Positions 21,567-33,123 of a stretch of 64,000 nucleotides of DNA are shown one piece after another (position 1 is the stretch's first letter; each line of letters starts with the position of its first letter). The position numbers and the translations under genes are program-made. The notes under the pieces were generated by a model, which saw only the letters and a program-made list of their open reading frames with translations, was not told the origin of the DNA and searched no databases. This stretch comes from Hordeum vulgare subsp. vulgare (taxonomy: Eukaryota; Streptophyta; Magnoliopsida; Poales; Poaceae), in NCBI RefSeq assembly GCF_904849725.1, contig NC_058519.1, forward strand, positions 575,825,669 through 575,889,668, in the 5' to 3' direction.

Positions 21567-21739
21567 CCTTTTTAAATATATTTTTGCGCCACGTGACAAG
21601 GATGACGCGGGAGCGTGATCTATATGACCTCATTTTCTTATTTTTGACGATTACTGTGTGACTTTTCCCACCGCGCTTGACACCCAACGACTAGTAGTAG
21701 TAGGGGCAAGCATAAGGAACAAATAGATAGTTGCATGTC

Positions 21740-21858
21740 GGATGCGATCATACCAGCACTAAAGCACCGGATCCCATCAGAACTCCGAAGTTAAGCGTGC
21801 TTGGGCGAGAGTAGTACTAGGATTGGTGACCTCGTGGGAAGTCCTCGTGTTGCATTCC
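21740..21858 (+). rRNA. 5S rRNA: 5S rRNA gene
   Basis: G85T and C95G. Unit 340 bp. Confidence 0.94.
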
Positions 21859-21983
21859 CCTTTTTAAATATATTTTTGCGCCACGTGACAAGGATGACGC
21901 GGGAGCGTGATCTATATGACCTCATTTTCTTATTTTTGACGATTACTGTGTGACTTTTCCCACCGCGCTTGACACCCAACGAC

Positions 21984-22041
<58 letters not shown>

Positions 22042-22079
22042 TGGGGAAAGCATAAGGAACAAATAGATAGTTGCATGTC

Positions 22080-22198
22080 GGATGCGATCATAACAGCACT
22101 AAAGCACCCGATCCCATCAGAACTCCGAAGTTAAGCGTGCTTGGGCGAGAGTAGTACTAGGATGGGTGACCTCCTGGGAAGTCCTCGTGTTGCATTCC
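22080..22198 (+). rRNA. 5S rRNA: 5S rRNA gene
   Basis: C14A and G30C, which removes GGATCC. Unit 313 bp. Confidence 0.94.
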
Positions 22199-22392
22199 CC
22201 TTTTTAAATATATTTTTGCGCCACGTGACAAGGATGACGCGGGAGCGTGATCTATATGACCTCATTTTCTTATTTTTGACGATTACTGTGTGACTTTTCC
22301 CACCGCGCTTGACACCCAACAATTAGTAGTAGTAGCAGCAGTAGTAGTAGTAGTAGGGGCAAGCATAAGGAACAAATAGATAGTTGCATGTC

Positions 22393-22511
22393 GGATGCGA
22401 TCATACCAGCACTAAAGCACCGGATCCCATCAGAACTTCGAAGTTATGCGTGCTTGGGCGAGAGTAGTACTAGGATGGGTGACCTCCTGGGAAGTCCTCG
22501 TGTTGCATTCC
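22393..22511 (+). rRNA. 5S rRNA: 5S rRNA gene, box A variant
   Basis: C46T and A55T (GTTATGCG). Unit 292 bp. Confidence 0.94.
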
Positions 22512-22684
22512 CCTTTTTAAATATATTTTTGCGCCACGTGACAAGGATGACGCGGGAGCGTGATCTATATGACCTCATTTTCTTATTTTTGACGATTACT
22601 GTGTGACTTTTCCCACCGCGCTTGACACCCAACGACTAGTAGTAGTAGGGGCAAGCATAAGGAACAAATAGATAGTTGCATGTC

Positions 22685-22803
22685 GGATGCGATCATACCA
22701 GCACTAAAGCACCGGATCCCATCAGAACTCGGAAGTTAAGCGTGCTTGGGCGAGAGTAGTACTAGGATGGGTCACCTCCTGGGAAGTCCTCGTGTTGCAT
22801 TCC
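22685..22803 (+). rRNA. 5S rRNA: 5S rRNA gene, box C variant
   Basis: C47G and G89C, but followed by a GGGAGCG spacer, unlike its sisters with GGGACCG. Unit 319 bp. Confidence 0.93.
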
Positions 22804-22928
22804 CCTTTTTAAATATATTTTTGCGCCACGTGACAAGGATGACGCGGGAGCGTGATCTATATGACCTCATTTTCTTATTTTTGACGATTACTGTGTGACT
22901 TTTCCCACCGCGCTTGACACCCAACGAC

Positions 22929-22965
<37 letters not shown>

Positions 22966-23003
22966 TGGGGCAAGCATAAGGAACAAATAGATAGTTGCAT
23001 GTC

Positions 23004-23122
23004 GGATGCGATCATAACAGCACTAAAGCACCGGATCCCATCAGAACTCTGAAGTTAAGCGTACTTGGGCAAGAGTAGTACTAGGATGGGTGACCTCCTG
23101 GGAAGTCCTCGTGTTGCATTCC
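23004..23122 (+). rRNA. 5S rRNA: 5S rRNA gene
   Basis: C14A, C47T, G60A and G68A, two of them within or next to box A/IE. Unit 301 bp. Confidence 0.92.
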
Positions 23123-23304
23123 CCTTTTTAAATATATTTTTGCGCCACGTGACAAGGATGACGCGGGACCGTGATCTATATGACCTCATTTTCTTATTTT
23201 TGACGATTACTGTGTGACTTTTCCCACCGCGCTTGACACCCAACGACTAGTAGTAGTAGTAGTAGTAGGGGCAAGCATAAGGAACAAATAGATAGTTGCA
23301 TGTC

Positions 23305-23422
23305 GGATGTGATCATACCAGCACTAAAGCACCGGATCCCATCAGAACTCCGAAGTTAAGCGTGCTTGGGCGAGAGTAGTACTAGGATGGGTGACCTCCT
23401 GGGAAGTCCCGTGTTGCATTCC
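23305..23422 (+). rRNA. 5S rRNA: 5S rRNA gene, 1-nt deletion
   Basis: C6T, and one pyrimidine lost at 104-107 (AGTCCCGTG). Unit 324 bp; tract carries a CAG triplet. Confidence 0.9.
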
Positions 23423-23560
23423 CCTTTTTAAATATATTTTTGCGCCACGTGACAAGGATGACGCGGGAGCGTGATCTATATGACCTCATTTTCTTATTTT
23501 TGACGATTACTGTGTGACTTTTCCCACCGCGCTTGACACCCAACGACTAGTAGTAGTAGC

Positions 23561-23592
<32 letters not shown>

Positions 23593-23628
23593 GGGCCAGC
23601 ATAAGGAACAAATAGATAGTTGCATGTC

Positions 23629-23747
23629 GGATGCGATCATACCAGCACTAAAGCACCGGATCCCATCAGAACTTTGAAGTTAAGCGTGCTTGGGCGAGAG
23701 TAGTACTAGGATGGGTGACCTCCTGGGAAGTCCTCGTGTTGCATTCC
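23629..23747 (+). rRNA. 5S rRNA: 5S rRNA gene
   Basis: C46T and C47T. Unit 292 bp; flank reads GGGGCCAGC. Confidence 0.95.
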
Positions 23748-23920
23748 CCTTTTTAAATATATTTTTGCGCCACGTGACAAGGATGACGCGGGAGCGTGAT
23801 CTATATGACCTTATTTTCTTATTTTTGACGATTACTGTGTGACTTTTCCCACCGCGCTTGACACCCAACGAATAGTAGTAGTAGGGGCAAGCATAAGGAA
23901 CAAATAGATAGTTGCATGTC

Positions 23921-24038
23921 GGATGCGATCATACCAGCACTAAAGCACCGGATCCCATCTAATTCCGAAGTTAAGCGTGCTTGGGCGAGAGTAGTACTAG
24001 GATGGGTGACCTCCTGGGAAGTCCTCGTGTTGCATTCC
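23921..24038 (+). rRNA. 5S rRNA: 5S rRNA gene, 1-nt deletion
   Basis: CATCTAATTCCG replaces CATCAGAACTCCG: one base lost plus nearby substitutions at about 40-45. Unit 291 bp. Confidence 0.9.
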
Positions 24039-24211
24039 CCTTTTTAAATATATTTTTGCGCCACGTGACAAGGATGACGCGGGAGCGTGATCTATATGAC
24101 CTCATTTTCTTATTTTTGACGATTACTGTGTGACTTTTCCCACCGCGCTTGACACCCAACGACTAGTAGTAGTAGGGGCAAGCATAAGGAACAAATAGAT
24201 AGTTGCATGTC

Positions 24212-24330
24212 GGATGCGATCATACCAGCACTAAAGCACCGGATCCCATCAGAACTCCGAAGTTAAGCGTGCTTGGGCGAGAGTAGTACTAGGATGGGTG
24301 ACCTCCTCGGAAGTCCTCGTGTTGCATTCC
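24212..24330 (+). rRNA. 5S rRNA: 5S rRNA gene
   Basis: G97C. Unit 292 bp. Confidence 0.95.
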
Positions 24331-24503
24331 CCTTTTTAAATATATTTTTGCGCCACGTGACAAGGATGACGCGGGAGCGTGATCTATATGACCTCATTTT
24401 CTTATTTTTGACGATTACTGTGTGACTTTTCCCACCGCGCTTGACACCCAACGAATAGTAGTAGTAGGGGCAAGCATAAGGAACAAATAGATAGTTGCAT
24501 GTC

Positions 24504-24622
24504 GGATGCGATCATACCAGCACTAAAGCACCGGATCCCATCAGAACTCCGAAGTTAAGCGTGCTTGGGCGAGAGTAGTACTAGGATGGGTGACCTCCTG
24601 GGAAGTCCTCGTGTTGCATTCC
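24504..24622 (+). rRNA. 5S rRNA: 5S rRNA gene
   Basis: Consensus. Unit 301 bp; the downstream T run is extended (TTTTTTCGCC). Confidence 0.97.
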
Positions 24623-24804
24623 CCTTTTTAAATATATTTTTTCGCCACGTGACAAGGATGACGCGGGAGCGTGATCTATATGACCTCATTTTCTTATTTT
24701 TGACGATTACTGTGTGACTTTTGCCACCGCGCTTGACACCCAACGACTAGTAGTAGTAGTAGTAGTAGGGGCAAGCATAAGGAACAAAGAGATAGTTGCA
24801 TGTC

Positions 24805-24923
24805 GGATGCGATCATACCAGCACTAAAGCACCGGATCCCATCAGAACTCCGAAGTTAAGCGTGCTTGGGCGAGAGTAGTACTAGGATGGGTGACCTCCT
24901 GGGAAGTCCTCGTGTTGCATTCC
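24805..24923 (+). rRNA. 5S rRNA: 5S rRNA gene
   Basis: Consensus gene; 5' flank has CAAAGAGATAG. Unit 310 bp. Confidence 0.97.
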
Positions 24924-25114
24924 CCTTTTTAAATATATTTTTGCGCCACGTGACAAGGATGACGCGGGAGCGTGATCTATATGACCTCATTTTCTTATTT
25001 TTGACGATTACTGTGTGACTTTTCCCACCGCGCTTGACACCCAACGACTAGTAGTAGTAGCAGTAGTAGTAGTAGTAGGGGCAAGCATAAGGAACAAATA
25101 GATAGTTGCATGTC

Positions 25115-25233
25115 GGAAATGATCATACCAGCACTAAAGCACCGGATCCCATCAGAACTTTGAAGTTAAGCGTGCTCGGGCGAGAGTAGTACTAGGATGG
25201 GTGACCTCCTGGGAAGTCCTCGTGTTGCATTCC
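25115..25233 (+). rRNA. 5S rRNA: 5S rRNA gene, diverged 5' end
   Basis: GGAAATGATC (T4A, G5A, C6T) breaks the terminal stem; also C46T, C47T, T63C. Probably non-functional. Unit 292 bp. Confidence 0.9.
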
Positions 25234-25406
25234 CCTTTTTAAATATATTTTTGCGCCACGTGACAAGGATGACGCGGGAGCGTGATCTATATGACCTCAT
25301 TTTCTTATTTTTGACGATTACTGTGTGACTTTTCCCACCGCGCTTGACACCCAACGACTAGTAGTAGTAGGGGCAAGCATAAGGAACAAATAGATAGTTA
25401 CATGTC

Positions 25407-25525
25407 GGATGCGATCATACCAGCACTAAAGCACCGGATCCCATCAGAACTCCGAAGTTAAGCGTGCTTGGGCGAGAGTAGTACTAGGATGGGTGACCTC
25501 CTGGGAAGTCCTCGTGTTGCATTCC
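25407..25525 (+). rRNA. 5S rRNA: 5S rRNA gene
   Basis: Consensus gene; flank GTTACATGTC. Unit 292 bp. Confidence 0.97.
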
Positions 25526-25698
25526 CCTTTTTAAATATATTTTTGCGCCACGTGACAAGGATGACGCGGGAGCGTGATCTATATGACCTCATTTTCTTAT
25601 TTTTGACGATTACTGTGTGACTTTTCCCACCGCGCTTGACACCCAACGACTAGTAGTAGTAGGGGCAAGCATAAGGAACAAATAGATAGTTGCATGTC

Positions 25699-25817
25699 GG
25701 ATGCGATCATACCAGCACTAAAGCACCGGATCCCATCAGAACTCCGAAGTTAAGCGTGCTTGGGCGAGATTAGTACTAGGATGGGTGACCTCCTCGGAAG
25801 TCCTCGTGTTGCATTCC
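25699..25817 (+). rRNA. 5S rRNA: 5S rRNA gene
   Basis: G72T in the intermediate element and G97C. Unit 301 bp. Confidence 0.94.
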
Positions 25818-25999
25818 CCTTTTTAAATATATTTTTGCGCCACGTGACAAGGATGACGCGGGAGCGTGATCTATATGACCTCATTTTCTTATTTTTGACG
25901 ATTACTGTGTGACTTTTCGCACCGCGCTTGACACCCAACGACTAGTAGTAGTAGTAGTAGTAGGGGCAAGCATAAGGAACAAATAGATAGTTGCATGTC

Positions 26000-26118
26000 G
26001 GATACGATCATACCAGCACTAAAGCACCGGATCCCATCAGAACTCCGAAGTTAAGCGTGCTTGGGCGAGAGTAGTACTAGGATGGGTGACCTCCTGGGAA
26101 GTCCTCGTGTTGCATTCC
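26000..26118 (+). rRNA. 5S rRNA: 5S rRNA gene
   Basis: G5A in the terminal stem. Unit 292 bp. Confidence 0.95.
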
Positions 26119-26291
26119 CCTTTTTAAATATATTTTTGCGCCACGTGACAAGGATGACGCGGGAGCGTGATCTATATGACCTCATTTTCTTATTTTTGAC
26201 GATTACTGTGTGACTTTTCCCACCGCGCTTGACACCCAACGACTAGTAGTAGTAGGGGCAAGCATAAGGAACAAATAGATAGTTGCATGTC

Positions 26292-26410
26292 GGATGCGAT
26301 CATACCAGCACTAAAGCACCGGATCCCATCAGAACTCCGAAGTTAAGCGTGCTTGGGCGAGAGTAGTACTAGGATGGGTGACCTCCTGCGAAGTCCTCGT
26401 GTTGCATTCC
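26292..26410 (+). rRNA. 5S rRNA: 5S rRNA gene
   Basis: G98C. Unit 331 bp. Confidence 0.95.
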
Positions 26411-26535
26411 CCTTTTTAAATATATTTTTGCGCCACGTGACAAGGATGACGCGGGAGCGTGATCTATATGACCTCATTTTCTTATTTTTGACGATTACTG
26501 TGTGACTTTTCCCACCGCGCTTGACACCCAACGAC

Positions 26536-26584
<49 letters not shown>

Positions 26585-26622
26585 TGGGGCAAGCATAAGG
26601 AACAAATAGATAGTTGCATGTC

Positions 26623-26741
26623 GGATGCGATCATAACAGCACTAAACCACCGGATCCCATCAGAACTACGAAGTTAAGCGTGCTTGGGCGAGAGTAGTAC
26701 TAGGATGGGTGACCTCCTGGGAAGTCCTCGTGTGGCATTCC
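26623..26741 (+). rRNA. 5S rRNA: 5S rRNA gene
   Basis: C14A, G25C, C46A and T112G. Unit 313 bp. Confidence 0.92.
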
Positions 26742-26935
26742 CCTTTTTAAATATATTTTTGCGCCACGTGACAAGGATGACGCGGGAGCGTGATCTATAT
26801 GACCTCATTTTCTTATTTTTGACGATTACTGTGTGACTTTTCCCACCGCGCTTGACACCCAACGACTAGTAGTAGTAGCATTAGTAGTAGTAGTAGTAGG
26901 GGCAAGCATAAGGAACAAATAGATAGTTGCATGTC

Positions 26936-27054
26936 GGATGCGATCATACCAGCACTAAAGCACCGGATCCCATCAGAACTTCGAAGTTAAGCGTGCTTGG
27001 GCGAGAGTAGTACTAGGATGGGTGACCTCCTGGGAAGTCCTCGTGTTGCATTCC
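26936..27054 (+). rRNA. 5S rRNA: 5S rRNA gene
   Basis: C46T. Unit 292 bp. Confidence 0.96.
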
Positions 27055-27227
27055 CCTTTTTAAATATATTTTTGCGCCACGTGACAAGGATGACGCGGGA
27101 GCGTGATCTATATGACCTCATTTTCTTATTTTTGACGATTACTGTGTGACTTTTCCCACCGCGCTTGACACCCAACGACTAGTAGTAGTAGGGGCAAGCA
27201 TAAGGAACAAATAGATAGTTGCATGTC

Positions 27228-27346
27228 GGATGCGATCATACCAGCACTAAAGCACCGGATCCCATCAGAACTCCGAAGTTAAGCGTGCTTGGGCGAGAGT
27301 AGTACTAGGATGGGTCACCCCCTAGGAAGTCCTCGTGTTGCATTCC
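27228..27346 (+). rRNA. 5S rRNA: 5S rRNA gene, box C variant
   Basis: G89C, T93C and G97A. Unit 312 bp. Confidence 0.92.
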
Positions 27347-27471
27347 CCTTTTTAAATATATTTTTGCGCCACGTGACAAGGATGACGCGGGACCGTGATC
27401 TATATGACCTCATTTTCTTATTTTTGACGATTACTGTGTGACTTTTCCCACCGCGCTTGACACCCAACGAC

Positions 27472-27504
<33 letters not shown>

Positions 27505-27539
27505 GGCAAGCATAAGGAACAAATAGATAGTTGCATGTC

Positions 27540-27657
27540 GGATGCGATCATACCAGCACTAAAGCACCGGATCCCATCAGAACTCCGAAGTTAAGCGTGC
27601 TTGGGCGAGAGTAGTACTAGGATGGGTGACCTCCTGGAAGTCCTCGTGTTGCATTCC
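27540..27657 (+). rRNA. 5S rRNA: 5S rRNA gene, 1-nt deletion
   Basis: One G lost at 97-99. Unit 291 bp. Confidence 0.92.
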
Positions 27658-27830
27658 CCTTTTTAAATATATTTTTGCGCCACGTGACAAGGATGACGCG
27701 GGAGCGTGATCTATATGACCTCATTTTCTTATTTTTGACGATTACTGTGTGACTTTTCCCACCGCGCTTGACACCCAACGACTAGTAGTAGTAGGGGCAA
27801 GCATAAGGAACAAATAGATAGTTGCATGTC

Positions 27831-27949
27831 GGATGCGATCATACCAGCACTAAAGCACCGGATCCCATCAGAACTTCGAAGTTAAGCGTGCTTGGGCGAG
27901 AGTAGTACTAGGATGGGTGACCTCCTGGGAAGTCCTCGTGTTGCATTTC
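27831..27949 (+). rRNA. 5S rRNA: 5S rRNA gene
   Basis: C46T and C118T. Unit 292 bp. Confidence 0.95.
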
Positions 27950-28122
27950 CCTTTTTAAATATATTTTTGCGCCACGTGACAAGGATGACGCGGGAGCGTG
28001 ATCTATATGACCTCATTTTCTTATTTTTGACGATTACTGTGTGACTTTTCCCACCGCGCTTGACACCCAACGACTAGTAGTAGTAGGGGCAAGCATAAGG
28101 AACAAATAGATAGTTGCATGTC

Positions 28123-28241
28123 GGATGCGATCATACCAGCACTAAAGCACCGGATCCCATCAGAACTCCGAAGTTAAGCGTGCTTGGGCGAGAGTAGTAC
28201 TAGGATGGGTCACCTCCTAGGAAGTCCTCGTGTTGCATTCC
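28123..28241 (+). rRNA. 5S rRNA: 5S rRNA gene, box C variant
   Basis: G89C and G97A. Unit 306 bp. Confidence 0.93.
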
Positions 28242-28428
28242 CCTTTTTAAATATATTTTTGCGCCACGTGACAAGGATGACGCGGGACCGTGATCTATAT
28301 GACCTCATTTTCTTATTTTTGACGATTACTGTGTGACTTTTCCCACCGCGCTTGACACCCAACGACTAGTAGTAGTAGTAGTAGTAGTAGTAGGGCAAGC
28401 ATAAGGAACAAATAGATAGTTGCATGTC

Positions 28429-28546
28429 GGATGCGATCATACCAGCACTAAAGCACCGGATCCCATCAGAACTCCGAAGTTAAGCGTGCTTGGGCGAGAG
28501 TAGTACTAGGATGGGTGACCTCCTGGAAGTCCTCGCGTTGCATTCC
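28429..28546 (+). rRNA. 5S rRNA: 5S rRNA gene, 1-nt deletion
   Basis: One G lost at 97-99, and T109C. Unit 291 bp. Confidence 0.91.
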
Positions 28547-28719
28547 CCTTTTTAAATATATTTTTGCGCCACGTGACAAGGATGACGCGGGAGCGTGATC
28601 TATATGACCTCATTTTCTTATTTTTGACGATTACTGTGTGACTTTTCCCACCGCGCTTGACACCCAACGACTAGTAGTAGTAGGGGCAAGCATAAGGAAC
28701 AAATAGATAGTTGCATGTC

Positions 28720-28838
28720 GGATGCGATCATACCAGCACTAAAGCACCGGATCCCATCAGAACTCCGAAGTTAAGCGTGCTTGGGCGAGAGTAGTACTAG
28801 GATGGGTGACCTCCTGGGAAGTCCTCGTGTTGCATTCC
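28720..28838 (+). rRNA. 5S rRNA: 5S rRNA gene
   Basis: Consensus. Unit 292 bp; tract reads TAGTACTAGTAG. Confidence 0.97.
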
Positions 28839-29011
28839 CCTTTTTAAATATATTTTTGCGCCACGTGACAAGGATGACGCGGGAGCGTGATCTATATGAC
28901 CTCATTTTCTTATTTTTGACGATTACTGTGTGACTTTTCCCACCGCGCTTGACACCCAACGACTAGTACTAGTAGGGGCAAGCATAAGGAACAAATAGAT
29001 AGTTGCATGTC

Positions 29012-29130
29012 GGATGCGATCATACCAGCACTAAAGCACCGGATCCCATCAGAACTCCGAAGTTAAGCGTGCTTGGGCGAGAGTAGTACTAGGATGGGTC
29101 ACCTCCTGGGAAGTCCTCGTGTTGCATTCC
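29012..29130 (+). rRNA. 5S rRNA: 5S rRNA gene, box C variant
   Basis: G89C alone. Unit 300 bp. Confidence 0.94.
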
Positions 29131-29311
29131 CCTTTTTAAATATATTTTTGCGCCACGTGACAAGGATGACGCGGGACCGTGATCTATATGACCTCATTTT
29201 CTTATTTTTGACGATTACTGTGTGACTTTTCCCACCGCGCTTGACACCCAACGACTAGTAGTAGTAGTAGTAGTAGGGCAAGCATAAGGAACAAATAGAT
29301 AGTTGCATGTC

Positions 29312-29430
29312 GGATGCGATCATACCAGCACTAAAGCACCGGATCCCATCAAAACTCCGAAGTTAAGCGTGCTTGGGCGAGAGTAGTACTAGGATGGGTG
29401 ACCTCCTGGGAAGTCCTCGTGTTGCATTCC
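29312..29430 (+). rRNA. 5S rRNA: 5S rRNA gene
   Basis: G41A. Unit 292 bp; TAGTACTAGTAG tract. Confidence 0.96.
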
Positions 29431-29603
29431 CCTTTTTAAATATATTTTTGCGCCACGTGACAAGGATGACGCGGGAGCGTGATCTATATGACCTCATTTT
29501 CTTATTTTTGACGATTACTGTGTGACTTTTCCCACCGCGCTTGACACCCAACGACTAGTACTAGTAGGGGCAAGCATAAGGAACAAATAGATAGTTGCAT
29601 GTC

Positions 29604-29722
29604 GGATGCGATCATACCAGCACTAAAGCATCGGATCCCATCAGAACTCCGAAGTTAAGCGTGCTTGGGCGAGAGTAGTACTAGGATGGGTCACCTCCTG
29701 GGAAGTCCTCGTGTTGCATTCC
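29604..29722 (+). rRNA. 5S rRNA: 5S rRNA gene, box C variant
   Basis: C28T and G89C. Unit 303 bp. Confidence 0.93.
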
Positions 29723-29906
29723 CCTTTTTAAATATATTTTTGCGCCACGTGACAAGGATGACGCGGGACCGTGATCTATATGACCTCATTTTCTTATTTT
29801 TGACGATTACTGTGTGACTTTTCCCACCGCGCTTGACACCCAACGACTAGTAGTAGTAGTAGTAGTAGTAGGGCAAGCATAAGGAACAAATAGATAGTTG
29901 CATGTC

Positions 29907-30025
29907 GGATGCGATCATACCAGCACTAAAGCACCGGATCCCATCAGAACTCCGAAGTTAAGCATGCTTGGGCGAGAGTAGTACTAGGATGGTTGACCTC
30001 CTGGGAAGTCCTCGTGTTGCATTCC
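29907..30025 (+). rRNA. 5S rRNA: 5S rRNA gene
   Basis: G58A (box A) and G87T (box C). Unit 337 bp; tract has an AGAAG interruption. Confidence 0.93.
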
Positions 30026-30150
30026 CCTTTTTAAATATATTTTTGCGCCACGTGACAAGGATGACGCGGGAGCGTGATCTATATGACCTCATTTTCTTAT
30101 TTTTGACGATTACTGTGTGACTTTTCCCACCGCGCTTGACACCCAACGAC

Positions 30151-30189
<39 letters not shown>

Positions 30190-30243
30190 AAGTAGTAGTA
30201 GTAGTAGGGGCAAGCATAAGGAACAAATAGATAGTTGCATGTC

Positions 30244-30362
30244 GGATGCGATCATACCAGCACTAAAGCACCGGATCCCATCAGAACTCCGAAGTTAAGC
30301 GTGCTTGGGCGAGAGTAGTACTAGGATGGGTGACCTCCTGGGAAGTCCTTGTGTTGCATTCC
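30244..30362 (+). rRNA. 5S rRNA: 5S rRNA gene
   Basis: C107T. Unit 307 bp. Confidence 0.96.
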
Positions 30363-30550
30363 CCTTTTTAAATATATTTTTGCGCCACGTGACAAGGATG
30401 ACGCGGGAGCGTGATCTATATGACCTCATTTTCTTATTTTTGACGATTACTGTGTGACTTTTCCCACCGCGCTTGACACCCAACGACTAGTAGTAGTAGT
30501 AGTAGTAGTAGTAGGGGCAAGCATAAGGAACAAATAGATAGTTGCATGTC

Positions 30551-30669
30551 GGATGCGATCATACCAGCACTAAAGCACCGGATCCCATCAGAACTCCGAA
30601 GTTAAGCGTGCTTGGGCGAGAGTAGTACTAGGATGGGTGACCTCCTGGGAAGTCCTTGTGTTGCATTCC
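30551..30669 (+). rRNA. 5S rRNA: 5S rRNA gene
   Basis: C107T with a GGGACCG spacer. Unit 301 bp. Confidence 0.96.
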
Positions 30670-30851
30670 CCTTTTTAAATATATTTTTGCGCCACGTGAC
30701 AAGGATGACGCGGGACCGTGATCTATATGACCTCATTTTCTTATTTTTGACGATTACTGTGTGACTTTTCCCACCGCGCTTGACACCCAACGACTAGTAG
30801 TAGTAGTAGTAGTAGGGGCAAGCATAAGGAACAAATAGATAGTTGCATGTC

Positions 30852-30970
30852 GGATGCGATCATACCAGCACTAAAGCACCGGATCCCATCAGAACTCCGA
30901 AGTTAAGCGTGCTTAGGCGAGAGTAGTACTAGGATGGGTGACCTCCTGGGAAGTCCTCGTGTTGCATTCC
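30852..30970 (+). rRNA. 5S rRNA: 5S rRNA gene
   Basis: G64A, shared with 32432 and 37701. Unit 301 bp; GGGAACG spacer. Confidence 0.95.
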
Positions 30971-31152
30971 CCTTTTTAAATATATTTTTGCGCCACGTGA
31001 CAAGGATGACGCGGGAACGTGATCTATATGACCTCATTTTCTTATTTTTGACGATTACTGTGTGACTTTTCCCACCGCGCTTGACACCCAACGACTAGTA
31101 GTAGTAGTAGTAGTAGGGGCAAGCATAAGGAACAAATAGATAGTTGCATGTC

Positions 31153-31271
31153 GGATGCGATCATACCAGCACTAAAGCACCGGATCCCATCAGAACTCCG
31201 AAGTTAAGCGTGCTTGGGCGAGAGCAGTACTAGGATGGGATACCTCCTGGGAAGTCCTCGTGTTGCATTCC
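31153..31271 (+). rRNA. 5S rRNA: 5S rRNA gene, box C variant
   Basis: T73C, T88A and G89T (GGGATACC), identical to 32733. Unit 364 bp with (TAG)28; spacer GACCTGATTTT. Confidence 0.92.
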
Positions 31272-31396
31272 CCTTTTTAAATATATTTTTGCGCCACGTG
31301 ACAAGGATGACGCGGGAACGTGATCTATATGACCTGATTTTCTTATTTTTGACGATTACTGTGTGACTTTTCCCACCGCGCTTGACACCCAACGAC

Positions 31397-31480
<84 letters not shown>
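31397..31480 (+). repeat. (TAG)28 microsatellite
   Basis: Perfect tract in the unit with the GGGATACC box C variant. The sister unit at 32733 has 37 triplets, so the tract changed length after block duplication. Confidence 0.95.
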
Positions 31481-31516
31481 GGGCAAGCATAAGGAACAAA
31501 TAGATAGTTGCATGTC

Positions 31517-31635
31517 GGATGCGATCATACCAGCACTAAAGCACCGGATCCCATCAGAACTCCGAAGTTAAGCGTGCTTGGGCGAGAGTAGTACTAGGAT
31601 GGGTGACCTCCTGGGAAGTCCTCGTGTTGCATTCC
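31517..31635 (+). rRNA. 5S rRNA: 5S rRNA gene
   Basis: Consensus. Unit 298 bp. Confidence 0.97.
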
Positions 31636-31814
31636 CCTTTTTAAATATATTTTTGCGCCACGTGACAAGGATGACGCGGGACCGTGATCTATATGACCTC
31701 ATTTTCTTATTTTTGACGATTACTGTGTGACTTTTCCCACCGCGCTTGACACCCAACGACTAGTAGTAGTAGTAGTAGGGGCAAGCATAAGGAACAAATA
31801 GATAGTTGCATGTC

Positions 31815-31933
31815 GGATGCGATCATACCAGCACTAAAGCACCGGATCCCATCAGAACTCCGAAGTTAAGCGTGCTTGGGAGAGAGTAGTACTAGGATGG
31901 GTGACCTCCTGGGAAGTCCTCGTGTTGCATTCC
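31815..31933 (+). rRNA. 5S rRNA: 5S rRNA gene
   Basis: C67A in the intermediate element. Unit 313 bp. Confidence 0.95.
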
Positions 31934-32058
31934 CCTTTTTAAATATATTTTTGCGCCACGTGACAAGGATGACGCGGGAGCGTGATCTATATGACCTCAT
32001 TTTCTTATTTTTGACGATTACTGTGTGACTTTTCCCACCGCGCTTGACACCCAACGAC

Positions 32059-32091
<33 letters not shown>

Positions 32092-32127
32092 GGGCAAGCA
32101 TAAGGAACAAATAGATAGTTGCATGTC

Positions 32128-32246
32128 GGATGCGATCATACCAGCACTAAAGCACCGGATCCCATCAGAACTCCGAAGTTAAGCGTGCTTGGGCGAGAGT
32201 AGTACTAGGATGGGTGACCTCCTGGGAAGTCCTTGTGTTGCATTCC
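32128..32246 (+). rRNA. 5S rRNA: 5S rRNA gene
   Basis: C107T. Unit 304 bp. Confidence 0.96.
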
Positions 32247-32431
32247 CCTTTTTAAATATATTTTTGCGCCACGTGACAAGGATGACGCGGGACCGTGATC
32301 TATATGACCTCATTTTCTTATTTTTGACGATTACTGTGTGACTTTTCCCACCGCGCTTGACACCCAACGACTAGTAGTAGTAGTAGTAGTAGTAGGGGCA
32401 AGCATAAGGAACAAATAGATAGTTGCATGTC

Positions 32432-32550
32432 GGATGCGATCATACCAGCACTAAAGCACCGGATCCCATCAGAACTCCGAAGTTAAGCATGCTTAGGCGA
32501 GAGTAGTACTAGGATGGGTGACCTCCTGGGAAGTCCTCGTGTTGCATTCC
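32432..32550 (+). rRNA. 5S rRNA: 5S rRNA gene
   Basis: G58A and G64A. Unit 301 bp. Confidence 0.94.
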
Positions 32551-32732
32551 CCTTTTTAAATATATTTTTGCGCCACGTGACAAGGATGACGCGGGAACGT
32601 GATCTATATGACCTCATTTTCTTATTTTTGACGATTACTGTGTGACTTTTCCCACCGCGCTTGACACCCAACGACTAGTAGTAGTAGTAGTAGTAGGGGC
32701 AAGCATAAGGAACAAATAGATAGTTGCATGTC

Positions 32733-32851
32733 GGATGCGATCATACCAGCACTAAAGCACCGGATCCCATCAGAACTCCGAAGTTAAGCGTGCTTGGGCG
32801 AGAGCAGTACTAGGATGGGATACCTCCTGGGAAGTCCTCGTGTTGCATTCC
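32733..32851 (+). rRNA. 5S rRNA: 5S rRNA gene, box C variant
   Basis: T73C, T88A, G89T. Unit 391 bp with (TAG)37; spacer GGGATAGTG. Confidence 0.92.
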
Positions 32852-32976
32852 CCTTTTTAAATATATTTTTGCGCCACGTGACAAGGATGACGCGGGATAG
32901 TGATCTATATGACCTGATTTTCTTATTTTTGACGATTACTGTGTGACTTTTCCCACCGCGCTTGACACCCAACGAC

Positions 32977-33087
<111 letters not shown>

Positions 33088-33123
33088 GGGCAAGCATAAG
33101 GAACAAATAGATAGTTGCATGTC

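Larger units (their letters stand above)
27228..29011 (+). repeat. Three-unit module in tandem (two copies)
   Basis: Order G89C+G97A, then delG, then a normal gene at 27228 and 28123, offsets 889-895 bp. The same module recurs at 35898 and 41090. Confidence 0.88.
30551..31814 (+). repeat. Four-unit block, copy 1 (partner 32128-33424)
   Basis: Order of variants C107T, then G64A, then T73C/T88A/G89T with a long TAG tract, then a near-consensus gene. Confidence 0.85.
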
